This document shows positions 44,030 to 52,460 of a DNA stretch of 64,000 nt, one piece after another. The stretch is from contig CAYVVD010000003.1 in the NCBI GenBank assembly GCA_964454975.1, forward strand, positions 62,001-126,000, in the 5' to 3' direction. How positions within the stretch are numbered: the first letter of the stretch is position 1; each line of letters begins with the position of its first letter. This DNA comes from CAYVVD01 sp964454975. Its GTDB lineage: Bacteria > Bacteroidota > Ignavibacteria > Kapaibacteriales > UBA2268. The notes beneath the pieces are model-generated. The model did no database searches, was not told where the DNA came from, and worked only from the letters and a program-made list of their open reading frames with translations. A program made the position numbers and the translations under genes.

Positions 44030-45298
44030 TTTTAAACTTTCGATTGATTCATCGAATATTTGCTGATAATAAAGAAACTCCCTTTCGGGGCACTGGAAAT
44101 ATCCATAGAACAATGTATTTTCTTTTGTATAGACCAATTCGTATAGCTGGTATATTGGGAATTCAGGAGTGAACTGCAATCTTGTCTGGTTTACCACTAC
44201 ATTATAAACTCCTTCCTTTCTATTTTGGGTCATTAAGTATTCATAGCGAGAATAGTTCTCTGAATTTTTAATTGCGCTTGCACGCCAGAAATCCTCAAGC
44301 TCTGCCGGGTTGCTTACACCGAAGTTTTCATCCATGTCCTTGTTATACGAAAGTGTGATTCCTATTGAATAAGGGCTGGATGTGTTCTCAATTTTTTCAG
44401 GAGTAGCCACAAGTTTAATTTCGTCTCTATTCACATCGGTAATATAATGCCAGTAAGAGGGAATCTTTATAGATACTTCACCATTTTTGGTTTTAATAGT
44501 CTTAAACTTGATTTCATCAATCGGTTTGTATTTGCCCCCTGAAAGATTGCTTAACAGCTTCCTGTCTGCTTTTGCAAGCTTTAAATTGCCTGTCCTGTCA
44601 TATGCCAATGCCCTGTTGTTAATAGCTTCAGTATTTTGCGGATCAAAACTAAGAGAGGTCGAATAATCTTTTATGGCATTTGTAAAATCTTCAATCTTAA
44701 AGTATGCATTTCCACGTTGGTAATAAACATCGGTGTTTTTCATGCCCATTTCTATGGCTTTTGTGAAATAGGAAATGGCATCCTGAACTTTGTCCTGTTT
44801 ATAGTAAATCCTGGCTTTATTCAGGTAAATAGAAGGATTATCCGGGCTTAGGTTTTGGGCATTGTTGAGATCTTTTAATGCATTTTTGTAATTCTGCATC
44901 GCAATATATGCAGAAGCCCTGTTAAGAAATGCCTGGGCAAAGTTATTATCAAAAGATATCGCCCTTGTAAAGCTTTCAATAGATGGTTCGATCTCTCCGA
45001 GATAACCCTGAACCAAACCTTTGGCATTATGTGCATCAGGATTTGAAGGTTTAAGGGAAGTACATTCATTTAGGTCTCTAAGTGCTTCCTGGTATTTTCC
45101 AAGGTATAAATAGCACATCCCCCTGTCGAAAAGAGCCCTGTCATTTTTTGGATTATTTTGTATGACCTTGGTTAGCAACTCAGAAGCTTTTTTATAATCA
45201 CCGTTTTGGAAAGCGGCTTGGCTATCTTTGTACCATTGTTCCTGTGATGCTATAGTAACAGAAACTAATAAAATTAACGCTGTAATTATTTTAATCAT
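44021..45298 (-). CDS. Exported TPR-repeat protein
   Basis: The 425-aa protein has a signal peptide (MIKIITALILLVSVTIAS) and about seven tetratricopeptide repeats over residues 20-260 (for example YKDSQAAFQNGDYKKASELL and ALFDRGMCYLYLGKYQEAL). The C-terminal 170 residues form a separate domain with strand-rich sequence and no motif I recognise (VSIKIPSYWHYITDVNRDE). It probably works in the periplasm as a scaffold. The 3' end overlaps the convergent glycosyltransferase by 9 nt; obgE lies upstream across 10 bp. Confidence 0.75.
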   Translation of the reverse strand: MIKIITALILLVSVTIASQEQWYKDSQAAFQNGDYKKASELLTKVIQNNPKNDRALFDRGMCYLYLGKYQEALRDLNECTSLKPSNPDAHNAKGLVQGYLGEIEPSIESFTRAISFDNNFAQAFLNRASAYIAMQNYKNALKDLNNAQNLSPDNPSIYLNKARIYYKQDKVQDAISYFTKAIEMGMKNTDVYYQRGNAYFKIEDFTNAIKDYSTSLSFDPQNTEAINNRALAYDRTGNLKLAKADRKLLSNLSGGKYKPIDEIKFKTIKTKNGEVSIKIPSYWHYITDVNRDEIKLVATPEKIENTSSPYSIGITLSYNKDMDENFGVSNPAELEDFWRASAIKNSENYSRYEYLMTQNRKEGVYNVVVNQTRLQFTPEFPIYQLYELVYTKENTLFYGYFQCPEREFLYYQQIFDESIESLKLK

Positions 45299-45308
45299 TT
45301 TTATGTCC

Positions 45309-46298
45309 CTATTTTTCTTTCTTCAATTCATCCCAAAGCAAAAATTTTAATTCTTCAAGTCCTGAGTGAGTGATAGAGGAAACCGATGTTGTTTTAAGTC
45401 CATCGAAATCAATTTGAATCAGTTCCTTCAGCTTTGAATCATCAACCATGTCAGCCTTGCTAATGCAAACGAGCATTTTTTTGTAGAAAAGCTCTTTGTT
45501 ATAATTTTCAAGTTCCTTCTTTAAAACGATAAAATCCTGATAAGGTTTTTCACTAATTGCTTCTAACATAAATACAAGGACACGTGAACGCTCAATATGT
45601 CTCAAAAATTGATGCCCAAGTCCTTTACCATCGCTGGCACCTTCTATTAAACCGGGGATGTCAGCTATGGTAAAACTACTGTAGTCACTCACTTTCACAA
45701 GGCCCAGGTTGGGCTGCAATGTTGTGAAAGGATATTCAGCTATTTTGGGTTTTGCATTGGATAATACAGAGATAAGTGTTGATTTGCCTGCATTGGGAAA
45801 TCCCACAAGCCCAACATCGGCGAGCACTTTCAGCTCAAGAATGAGCTCAGTTTCGTCTCCCGGTTTACCGTCTTCCGCAAATCTGGGTGTCTGGCGAACT
45901 GAAGTGGTAAATTCGGCGTTTCCCCTGCCACCACGGCCACCTCGGAGAAGAATTGACTTTTTCCCGGGTTTGTCAAGGTCTGCAAATACCTCTCCTGAGT
46001 CTGATTCCTTGATAATAGTTCCAACTGGTACTTTTATGAAAGAATCCCGCCCGTTTTTACCGCTGCGATTGTTTTTTGCACCTTTATCTCCATCATTTGC
46101 TATATATCGCCTGTGATATCTGAAATCAAGAAGTGTATAGAGTTGTGGATCAGCAATCGCGACAACGTCTCCGCCCTTTCCTCCATTGCCGCCGTCCGGG
46201 CCTCCGCGGGGAACAAATTTCTCTTTCCGGAAACTTATATGTCCATCACCGCCTTTGCCTGATTTAGCATAAATTTTTACATAATCAACGAAGTTCAT
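45309..46298 (-). CDS. obgE: Obg/CgtA GTPase
   Basis: Obg is an essential ribosome-associated GTPase tied to 50S assembly and the stringent response. The N-terminal glycine-rich Obg fold (VKIYAKSGKGGDGHISFRK, RGGPDGGNGGKGGD) is followed by a G domain with GFPNAGKS (166-173), FTTLQPNLG and DIPGLIEGASDGKGLGH. The length, 329 aa, lacks the extra C-terminal domain of some homologues. It overlaps the upstream unknown gene by 4 nt (ATGA). Confidence 0.95.
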   Translation of the reverse strand: MNFVDYVKIYAKSGKGGDGHISFRKEKFVPRGGPDGGNGGKGGDVVAIADPQLYTLLDFRYHRRYIANDGDKGAKNNRSGKNGRDSFIKVPVGTIIKESDSGEVFADLDKPGKKSILLRGGRGGRGNAEFTTSVRQTPRFAEDGKPGDETELILELKVLADVGLVGFPNAGKSTLISVLSNAKPKIAEYPFTTLQPNLGLVKVSDYSSFTIADIPGLIEGASDGKGLGHQFLRHIERSRVLVFMLEAISEKPYQDFIVLKKELENYNKELFYKKMLVCISKADMVDDSKLKELIQIDFDGLKTTSVSSITHSGLEELKFLLWDELKKEK

Positions 46299-47299
46299 TT
46301 TTCTTCGTTGCCCTTTGAATCATCTTTATCTTTATCAAGATTGCTCAGAATATCCCCGATTATCTCAAAATTTCCTTTAAGAGCCTCTTCATTTTCAATT
46401 GATGAATCATCAGTTTTTTTCAAATCACTATCGTCAGGTATTATTTCATCAGTATCATTATATTCAATATTCGCAAATTTTTCATTAAGGTCAGTATCAG
46501 GGTCATCATCAGTAATTTCAATACTCTCAATATCCTTCTCTCCCTTGCTGTATTCCACCAGGAAATTGTAATATAATTCAAACCCAATATCGTGATTTTT
46601 ATAATTTTTAATTAGAGATGCTGCAAGTGGTTTCAGGTTTTTATCATCCAGAAAAACAGCAAGTGGTTCGATTGGTATATTGCCATTTTCATCCGAAAAG
46701 AAATCGAATATTGATTTGCTTAACCCTGCGAATTCACTTTCATTCATATCAATCATATAATCATTTTCTATCTCGGCGATTAGTGATTTGAATCTGTCAA
46801 CAGACATTAAGGTTGAATCTGTGGCGTAAACACCATTCTCAGCAGCCCAAGCAAGGATACCATTGTAAAAATATTCATAATCAGAGAAAAATGCCATTCT
46901 CTTAATTATTTCATTGAATGGCATATGGCTTACCCCTCTGAACACAAATACAGAAAGTGTAAGCCTTGGTCGGCAAAGATAATTGCAGATAGATTTTACG
47001 GAAATTGCTAAAATTGCATTTAATTCCTTTACCGAAAGACGAGCATGCTTTTTCATCAATCCGTCAAGCTCTTCGTAAATGGATTTTATTTCGGTTACAT
47101 CTGACGGGAAATTATTATCAGAATTGCGTAATATTTTTTCTTTTATTAACCACCAGTCAAGTTCAGCACTAAAAAAAGCTTTCAGGTTTTTGGGCAATCC
47201 AACGGTTAATTGTATCTCAGTGAATTTATAATATTCCTTACCCTTGGAAATCAATTCGAAGTAATTCTTTTCATTTCTTTTAATAATACTTTCAAACAT
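46295..47299 (-). CDS. Conserved-context protein of unknown function, acidic C-terminus
   Basis: I do not recognise this 334-aa protein. Residues 1-240 are mostly helical and mixed, without a signal peptide or transmembrane helix (for example ELDWWLIKEKILRNSDNN). The last 90 residues are rich in Asp and Glu (ITDDDPDTDLNEKF, DEIIPDDSDLKKTDDSS) and look disordered. It is translationally coupled to obgE through an ATGA overlap and sits downstream of radA, so it may be a cytoplasmic partner of Obg or the ribosome; that is inference only. Confidence 0.55.
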   Translation of the reverse strand: MFESIIKRNEKNYFELISKGKEYYKFTEIQLTVGLPKNLKAFFSAELDWWLIKEKILRNSDNNFPSDVTEIKSIYEELDGLMKKHARLSVKELNAILAISVKSICNYLCRPRLTLSVFVFRGVSHMPFNEIIKRMAFFSDYEYFYNGILAWAAENGVYATDSTLMSVDRFKSLIAEIENDYMIDMNESEFAGLSKSIFDFFSDENGNIPIEPLAVFLDDKNLKPLAASLIKNYKNHDIGFELYYNFLVEYSKGEKDIESIEITDDDPDTDLNEKFANIEYNDTDEIIPDDSDLKKTDDSSIENEEALKGNFEIIGDILSNLDKDKDDSKGNEEK

Positions 47300-47337
47300 C
47301 GCTTTTTACTGCTTGTAATTAGAAATGTGAAATATAA

Positions 47338-48696
47338 TCAGGATACGCCATTTCCCAAAATTTTTGGTATTGCAAGGCTTATTCTCTCAATAGTTAAAAT
47401 ATTGGCCTTGATACTTTTGTTTATGTTTTTATCTGAGCCAGTTGGCGCAACAATCCTCCTGAATCCAAGCTTTACTGACTCTGATATTCTTTTAGAAGTA
47501 TTCCCTACCTGCCGTAATTCCCCGGTTAATCCGATTTCACCAAACATCACTGTTGAACGCTCTACGGGGGTATCGCTATAAGAACTCATTAATGCAGCTG
47601 CAATTCCAAGATCTATGGAAGGATCATTGATATAAACTCCACCAGTGACATTAACAAATACGTCAAATTGCCTGTAATTTGCTCCGAGTCTTTTTTCTAG
47701 TACAGCAAGTATCAGGTTCAACCTTCGCATATCAAACCCGTTCACGTTTCTTTGAGGTGTTCCGTACCCAGAAGGAGTTACAAGTGCCTGAATTTCATGA
47801 AGTATAGGCCTGCTGCCCTCAACGGTTGCAACAATAGCAACACCCGGCTGGCCTTCATTAGTAGAGTCAAGAAATAATGACGAAGGATTTGGCACTTCCT
47901 TCAACCCTTCTGAATTCATCTCGAAAACACCAATTTCATTTGTAGAACCGAACCTGTTTTTAATCGACCTCAGAATTCTATATGAATAATTCTGTTCTCC
48001 TTCGAATTGCAATACTGCATCAACCATGTGTTCGAGAAGCTTAGGCCCGGCAATTACTCCTTCTTTGGTTACATGACCAATCAATATGAAAGGGATATCA
48101 TTTTGTTTGGCAATTCTTGATAACAAAGCTGCCGATTCTCTCACTTGCAGGATGCTTCCGGGGGAGGCATCGCTTTTATCGGTCGAGACAGATTGTATTG
48201 AATCAATTACTACCAATCCGGGGATTACACTTGAAATTGCTTGTTCAATTGCTTCTACATTAGTTTCGGAGAGTACAAGCAAATCCCCGGGGATATCATT
48301 AAGTCTTTCAGCCCTGTGTTTCAATTGCTGAACGGACTCTTCGCCACTGACATAAAGTGGATTAATTTTGTGCAGACTGCCGCAAAGCTGCAGGGTTAAT
48401 GTTGATTTCCCAATCCCGGGATCGCCGCCAAGCAATAATACAGAACCAGGTATAATTCCGCCGCCCACCACTCTGTCGAGCTCACTAATACCGGTTGTCA
48501 GCCTGTTTTCACCGCTGAATTCAATCTCTCTTAGTTTAATTATAGATGGGTTGCTCTTCAATTGTTTAAGTTTTAATTTGCCTTCAGTTCTTGCTTCGGT
48601 AAATGATTCCCAAGCGCCACAATTATGGCATTTACCGAGCCATTTTGGGGATCTTGCGCCACATTCACTACATATATATACAACCTTTGATTTCAT
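47338..48696 (-). CDS. radA: DNA repair protein RadA (Sms)
   Basis: RadA is a hexameric helicase-like factor that promotes branch migration in recombination. It has an N-terminal zinc motif (Cys9, Cys12, Cys23, Cys26 in CSECGARSPKWLGKCHNC), the Walker A GGDPGIGKST (90-99), the RadA-specific KNRFG motif (about residue 246) and a C-terminal Lon-like domain (MFGEIGLTGELRQV). The length, 452 aa, is standard. Confidence 0.96.
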   Translation of the reverse strand: MKSKVVYICSECGARSPKWLGKCHNCGAWESFTEARTEGKLKLKQLKSNPSIIKLREIEFSGENRLTTGISELDRVVGGGIIPGSVLLLGGDPGIGKSTLTLQLCGSLHKINPLYVSGEESVQQLKHRAERLNDIPGDLLVLSETNVEAIEQAISSVIPGLVVIDSIQSVSTDKSDASPGSILQVRESAALLSRIAKQNDIPFILIGHVTKEGVIAGPKLLEHMVDAVLQFEGEQNYSYRILRSIKNRFGSTNEIGVFEMNSEGLKEVPNPSSLFLDSTNEGQPGVAIVATVEGSRPILHEIQALVTPSGYGTPQRNVNGFDMRRLNLILAVLEKRLGANYRQFDVFVNVTGGVYINDPSIDLGIAAALMSSYSDTPVERSTVMFGEIGLTGELRQVGNTSKRISESVKLGFRRIVAPTGSDKNINKSIKANILTIERISLAIPKILGNGVS

Positions 48697-48761
48697 AGAC
48701 TTGTCGGGTTGAATAAAAGAATATTGAAGATACAGAATTTAAGGTAAAAAACTGTGGATGA

Positions 48762-49787
48762 TTAACCGGATGACTCTTCTTCCTGAGTACCAAATAAAGC
48801 ACCAATAAAAATTGTCGGGTCAAAAACCTGTAAATCGTTTATTTTCTCCCCTAAACCAATATATCTTACAGGTATCTGTAACTCAGTTGCAATCGGAATT
48901 ACAACACCCCCTTTTGCAGTCCCGTCTAATTTTGTGAGGATGATACCAGTAATTTCAGTAACTTTTATGAACTCTCTTGCTTGTTGCAGGGCATTTTGTC
49001 CGGTTGTTGCATCAAGAACAAGGAAGACTTCGTCAGGTGCTTCTGGTTTGATTTTCTTCATAACCCTTGTTAGCTTGCCAAGTTCAGCCATCAGGTTCGC
49101 TTTGTTATGTAAGCGTCCTGCAGTATCAATCAGAACAACATCTGAATTTTCATTTTTAGCCCGTGACATCGTATCATATACTACAGCCCCGGGGTCTGAA
49201 CCCTGGGTTCTCTGAACAATTTGAACTCCGGCTCTTTGAGCCCATATCTCCAACTGTTCATTCGCTGCAGCCCTAAAAGTATCTGCAGCACCGATAAGAA
49301 CTTCCCGGCCATGCTTCTTGTAATTATAAGCAAGTTTTCCTATTGATGTGGTCTTTCCTACTCCATTGACACCAATAATTAATATTGTGCGAGGCTTATT
49401 ATCCTTATTAACATGGAAATTCAAGTCATTTTCTGAAGAAGTAGACTTAATCATCAAATCGAAAATTATTTCACGCAAGACATCATAGACCTTCGAAGCT
49501 TCTTCATAACCTTCTTTTTTTATTCTTGCTTTCAGGCTTTCAATGATTTTATAAGTAGTATCAAATCCAATATCAGCAGTAATCAATATTTCTTCAATTT
49601 CGTCAATAAGCTTTGCATCAATTTTCCTGCCTGCCCCAAGTATCATCCTTAAATTGCCGGCAAAAGACTTGCGCGTTTTCTCCAGACCATCTACAATCTT
49701 ATTGAAATTCAGTGTCTCATTTACTGCTTCGCCTGCCTTGCTTACAGCTTCGCTTATCTTCTTTGTGAACTTATCAAAAAAACCCAT
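48762..49787 (-). CDS. ftsY: Signal recognition particle receptor FtsY
   Basis: FtsY docks SRP-ribosome complexes at the membrane. The G domain has GVNGVGKTTSIGKLAY (139-154), GAADTFRAAANEQL, DTAGRLHNK and ILTKLDGTAKGG. The N-terminal N domain is helical (SEAVSKAGEAVNETL). At 341 aa it lacks a long acidic A domain, as in many FCB bacteria. It is divergent from the hbd gene. Confidence 0.96.
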   Translation of the reverse strand: MGFFDKFTKKISEAVSKAGEAVNETLNFNKIVDGLEKTRKSFAGNLRMILGAGRKIDAKLIDEIEEILITADIGFDTTYKIIESLKARIKKEGYEEASKVYDVLREIIFDLMIKSTSSENDLNFHVNKDNKPRTILIIGVNGVGKTTSIGKLAYNYKKHGREVLIGAADTFRAAANEQLEIWAQRAGVQIVQRTQGSDPGAVVYDTMSRAKNENSDVVLIDTAGRLHNKANLMAELGKLTRVMKKIKPEAPDEVFLVLDATTGQNALQQAREFIKVTEITGIILTKLDGTAKGGVVIPIATELQIPVRYIGLGEKINDLQVFDPTIFIGALFGTQEEESSG

Positions 49788-49905
49788 TAATCTTCCGAAC
49801 AGTGCTTAATACTTGGTTAAAACTATGATTTGAATTTCTTTATTAATTCCCATTTTGTTACATTGACAATATAAGTGTTTATATTTTCAATGCAGAGGAA
49901 AATTA

Positions 49906-50784
49906 ATGGAAATCAAGCAGGTATTAGTATTAGGCGCAGGTACAATGGGTAACGGAATTGCCCATATTTTCGCTCAGAAAGGTTACGATGTTGTTCTTTG
50001 CGACCCCTTTGAAGAAGCATTAAAAAAAGGCGTAGCAACTATAGAGAAAAACCTTGGCAGGCTACTGAAAAAGGAAAAAATCACCCGGGAAGAAATTGAT
50101 GCAACAATGGGCAGGATTAAGCCGGTAACAGACAGCTCTGAAGGAAATAATGCTGATCTTATTGTTGAAGCTGCAACAGAAAACAAAGAGCTTAAATTTG
50201 AAATTTTTACAGACCTGGACAAAATGGCAAAACCTGATGCCATATTAGCTTCTAACACATCAACTATTTCAATCACTGAAATAGCAGCAAAAACAACCAG
50301 GTCTGATAAAGTAATTGGGATGCACTTTATGAATCCTGTTCCTATGATGCGCCTGGTTGAGCTTATTCGGGGAATTGACACAAGCGATGAAGTTTTTAAC
50401 ATCATTAATGAAACATCGAAAAAACTCGGGAAAACACCGGTATTGGCTAACGACTACCCGGGTTTTATCGCTAACAGGATATTGATGCCATTTATAAATG
50501 AAGCTGTTTTTGCTTTAATGGAAAATGTTGGCTCAGTGGATGGAATAGATGAAGTTGCAAAGCTGGGGTTTGCACACCCGATGGGGCCACTATTCCTCGC
50601 TGATTTAATCGGACTTGATACAACTTTGGCAATTTTGAATGTATTGCACGAAGACCTTGGCGATCCCAGGTACAGGCCTGCGCCACTTCTGAAGAAATTG
50701 GTCGCTGCCGGCTACTTCGGACGTAAAACCGGCAAAGGTTTTTATGATTATTCAGGTGAAACACCATTACCTTTAAAATTTTAA
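49906..50784 (+). CDS. hbd: 3-hydroxybutyryl-CoA dehydrogenase
   Basis: This enzyme reversibly converts 3-hydroxybutyryl-CoA and acetoacetyl-CoA with NAD(P). The N-terminal dinucleotide motif is LGAGTMGNGIAHIFAQKGYDV split as GAGTMGNGIAH (10-20) and IFAQKGYDV. SNTSTISITEIA, GMHFMNPVPMMRLVELI (with the catalytic His in MHFMNP) and NDYPGFIANRILMPFINEA follow, and YFGRKTGKGFYDY closes the C-terminal domain. The length, 292 aa, is typical. No other beta-oxidation gene is adjacent. A TPR gene follows 29 bp later. Confidence 0.93.
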   Translation: MEIKQVLVLGAGTMGNGIAHIFAQKGYDVVLCDPFEEALKKGVATIEKNLGRLLKKEKITREEIDATMGRIKPVTDSSEGNNADLIVEAATENKELKFEIFTDLDKMAKPDAILASNTSTISITEIAAKTTRSDKVIGMHFMNPVPMMRLVELIRGIDTSDEVFNIINETSKKLGKTPVLANDYPGFIANRILMPFINEAVFALMENVGSVDGIDEVAKLGFAHPMGPLFLADLIGLDTTLAILNVLHEDLGDPRYRPAPLLKKLVAAGYFGRKTGKGFYDYSGETPLPLKF

Positions 50785-50813
50785 ATTTACTGATATCTTT
50801 TTAAGAGGATGAA

Positions 50814-51515
50814 ATGAGAGGCAAATACGAACAAAATTTTGACTCGGATAGTGAATACGTGCTTGCCGCTTACCAGGCAGAAACTGCAGGCAAGTACCGC
50901 GTGGCTATTGAAAATTATGAAAAAGCGCTTGAGGAAAACTCAACCCTGGGTATCGTTTACAAGCACCTTGGAAATGTATATTACAGGCTGGGAATGCTTA
51001 ATGAATCAGAGAAAAATCTTGAAATGGCCTGTGAGAAGTTACCTGATTTCCCAACAGTCAAATATGAATTGGCGTTAACTTATTATCGCCAGGGCAGAAT
51101 AAAAGATGCAATCAGCAAAATGGAGGAAGTGCTTGCCATGGACGAGGAATTCCTGATGGCTAATTACTGGCTTGGAATACTGAATTACCATTACGGGCAC
51201 TTGCACCAGGCACGTAAGCATTATACGCATTTAACAAAATTGCACCCGGAATTTGCCATCGCATTTTTCCATCTTGGTGTTACAAACCTGAGGCTGGGAT
51301 TTTATGAGGATGCTGTTGAGAATTTCAACAAGCTTATTGAAAAAAATCCTGAAAGCCCTTCAGCATACGCACTTTGCGGTGATGCTTATCAGAATCTTGA
51401 CAACAAATACAAAGCAAGGCTATGCTACCTGAAAGCTCTGGAACTCGACCCTGACGATGCAAAGGCTAAGAATGGGCTTGCTTCCCTTGAAGACTTTACG
51501 GGTATAACTTTTTAG
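50814..51515 (+). CDS. Cytoplasmic TPR-repeat protein
   Basis: The 233-aa protein has no signal peptide and about five to six tetratricopeptide repeats over nearly its whole length (GKYRVAIENYEKALEENS, NVYYRLGMLNESEKNLEMA, AYQNLDNKYKARLCYLKAL). It is probably a protein-interaction scaffold. The start of the OmpA-like lipoprotein gene lies 7 bp downstream, so the two may be co-expressed. Confidence 0.78.
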   Translation: MRGKYEQNFDSDSEYVLAAYQAETAGKYRVAIENYEKALEENSTLGIVYKHLGNVYYRLGMLNESEKNLEMACEKLPDFPTVKYELALTYYRQGRIKDAISKMEEVLAMDEEFLMANYWLGILNYHYGHLHQARKHYTHLTKLHPEFAIAFFHLGVTNLRLGFYEDAVENFNKLIEKNPESPSAYALCGDAYQNLDNKYKARLCYLKALELDPDDAKAKNGLASLEDFTGITF

Positions 51516-51522
51516 GTGATGT

Positions 51523-52377
51523 ATGAAAAGACTACTTCTAATTATAATGGTTTTATTGCCGGTATTATTGGCATCGTGCGTAACCACGGGGACATATGAA
51601 AGAGCGCTTTTCGAAAGGGATTCTGTCAGGATGTGGGGGGATTCCCTGCAAAACGTTATCGAGCGCAACAATAGGGAAATAAACGATCTGGAAGCCCAGA
51701 TTAATAATCATAAAGCTGAAATTTCAAGCTTAAAAAACGAACTTGCCGAGTTGCAAAAAAGCTATGCTGCTTTAAAATCTATGAGTTCAACTGAATTGCA
51801 GTCCTATTTTGACAGGGTCAATGACTTGCAGTCAAAACTGGCAGAAAAGGACAGGCTTATTAATATCTATAATTCAAAGCTGAAAGCGCGGGATGAGAAA
51901 CTTGAAAAAATCAAAAATTCTCTTAATAATGCGCTTAATAAGTTCACCGGAAAGGGACTTACCGTTGAGCTTAAGAATGGAAAAATTTATGTATCTCTTT
52001 CCAACAAACTCCTGTTCGCTACAGGCAGCACAGAAATAGACAAGGAAGGTAAAAACGCTCTTAAAGAGCTTTCATCAATTCTAAATGCTGAAAATGAAAT
52101 TAATGTTCTCGTTGAAGGACATACCGACACCCAAAAAGTAAGAGGTGGAGGCAGATACGAAGATAATTGGGACCTTAGTGTTCTCCGTGCTACTGAAGTG
52201 ATTCGGTTTTTAACAATTGATGGTAAAGTTGACCCTGAAAAAATCACAGCAAGCGGCCGTGGAGAGTTCTACCCGGTGAAAGAAGGCGATGACCCGGAAT
52301 CTCTTGCTTCAAACAGGCGCACGGAAATTATTATAATTCCTTCTGTAACTGAAGTTTTGGAACTTATTGAAGATTGA
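51523..52377 (+). CDS. OmpA-family outer-membrane lipoprotein with coiled coil
   Basis: A lipoprotein signal (MKRLLLIIMVLLPVLLASC, Cys19 in LASC) is followed by a long coiled coil (about 45-125, NREINDLEAQINNHKAEISS, then KNELAELQKSYAALK). The C-terminal OmpA-like peptidoglycan-binding domain has NVLVEGHTDTQKVRGG and LSVLRATEVIRFL with the final SNRRTEIIIIP. The 284-aa protein probably spans the periplasm and ties the outer membrane to the wall. Confidence 0.88.
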   Translation: MKRLLLIIMVLLPVLLASCVTTGTYERALFERDSVRMWGDSLQNVIERNNREINDLEAQINNHKAEISSLKNELAELQKSYAALKSMSSTELQSYFDRVNDLQSKLAEKDRLINIYNSKLKARDEKLEKIKNSLNNALNKFTGKGLTVELKNGKIYVSLSNKLLFATGSTEIDKEGKNALKELSSILNAENEINVLVEGHTDTQKVRGGGRYEDNWDLSVLRATEVIRFLTIDGKVDPEKITASGRGEFYPVKEGDDPESLASNRRTEIIIIPSVTEVLELIED

Positions 52378-52460
52378 TTTAGGTAAAACTACGAATTTAC
52401 AAGACAGAAAACAGGGCTATTTTTGCTTTTGGTATACATCATTTCTTTGAACAATATTGA

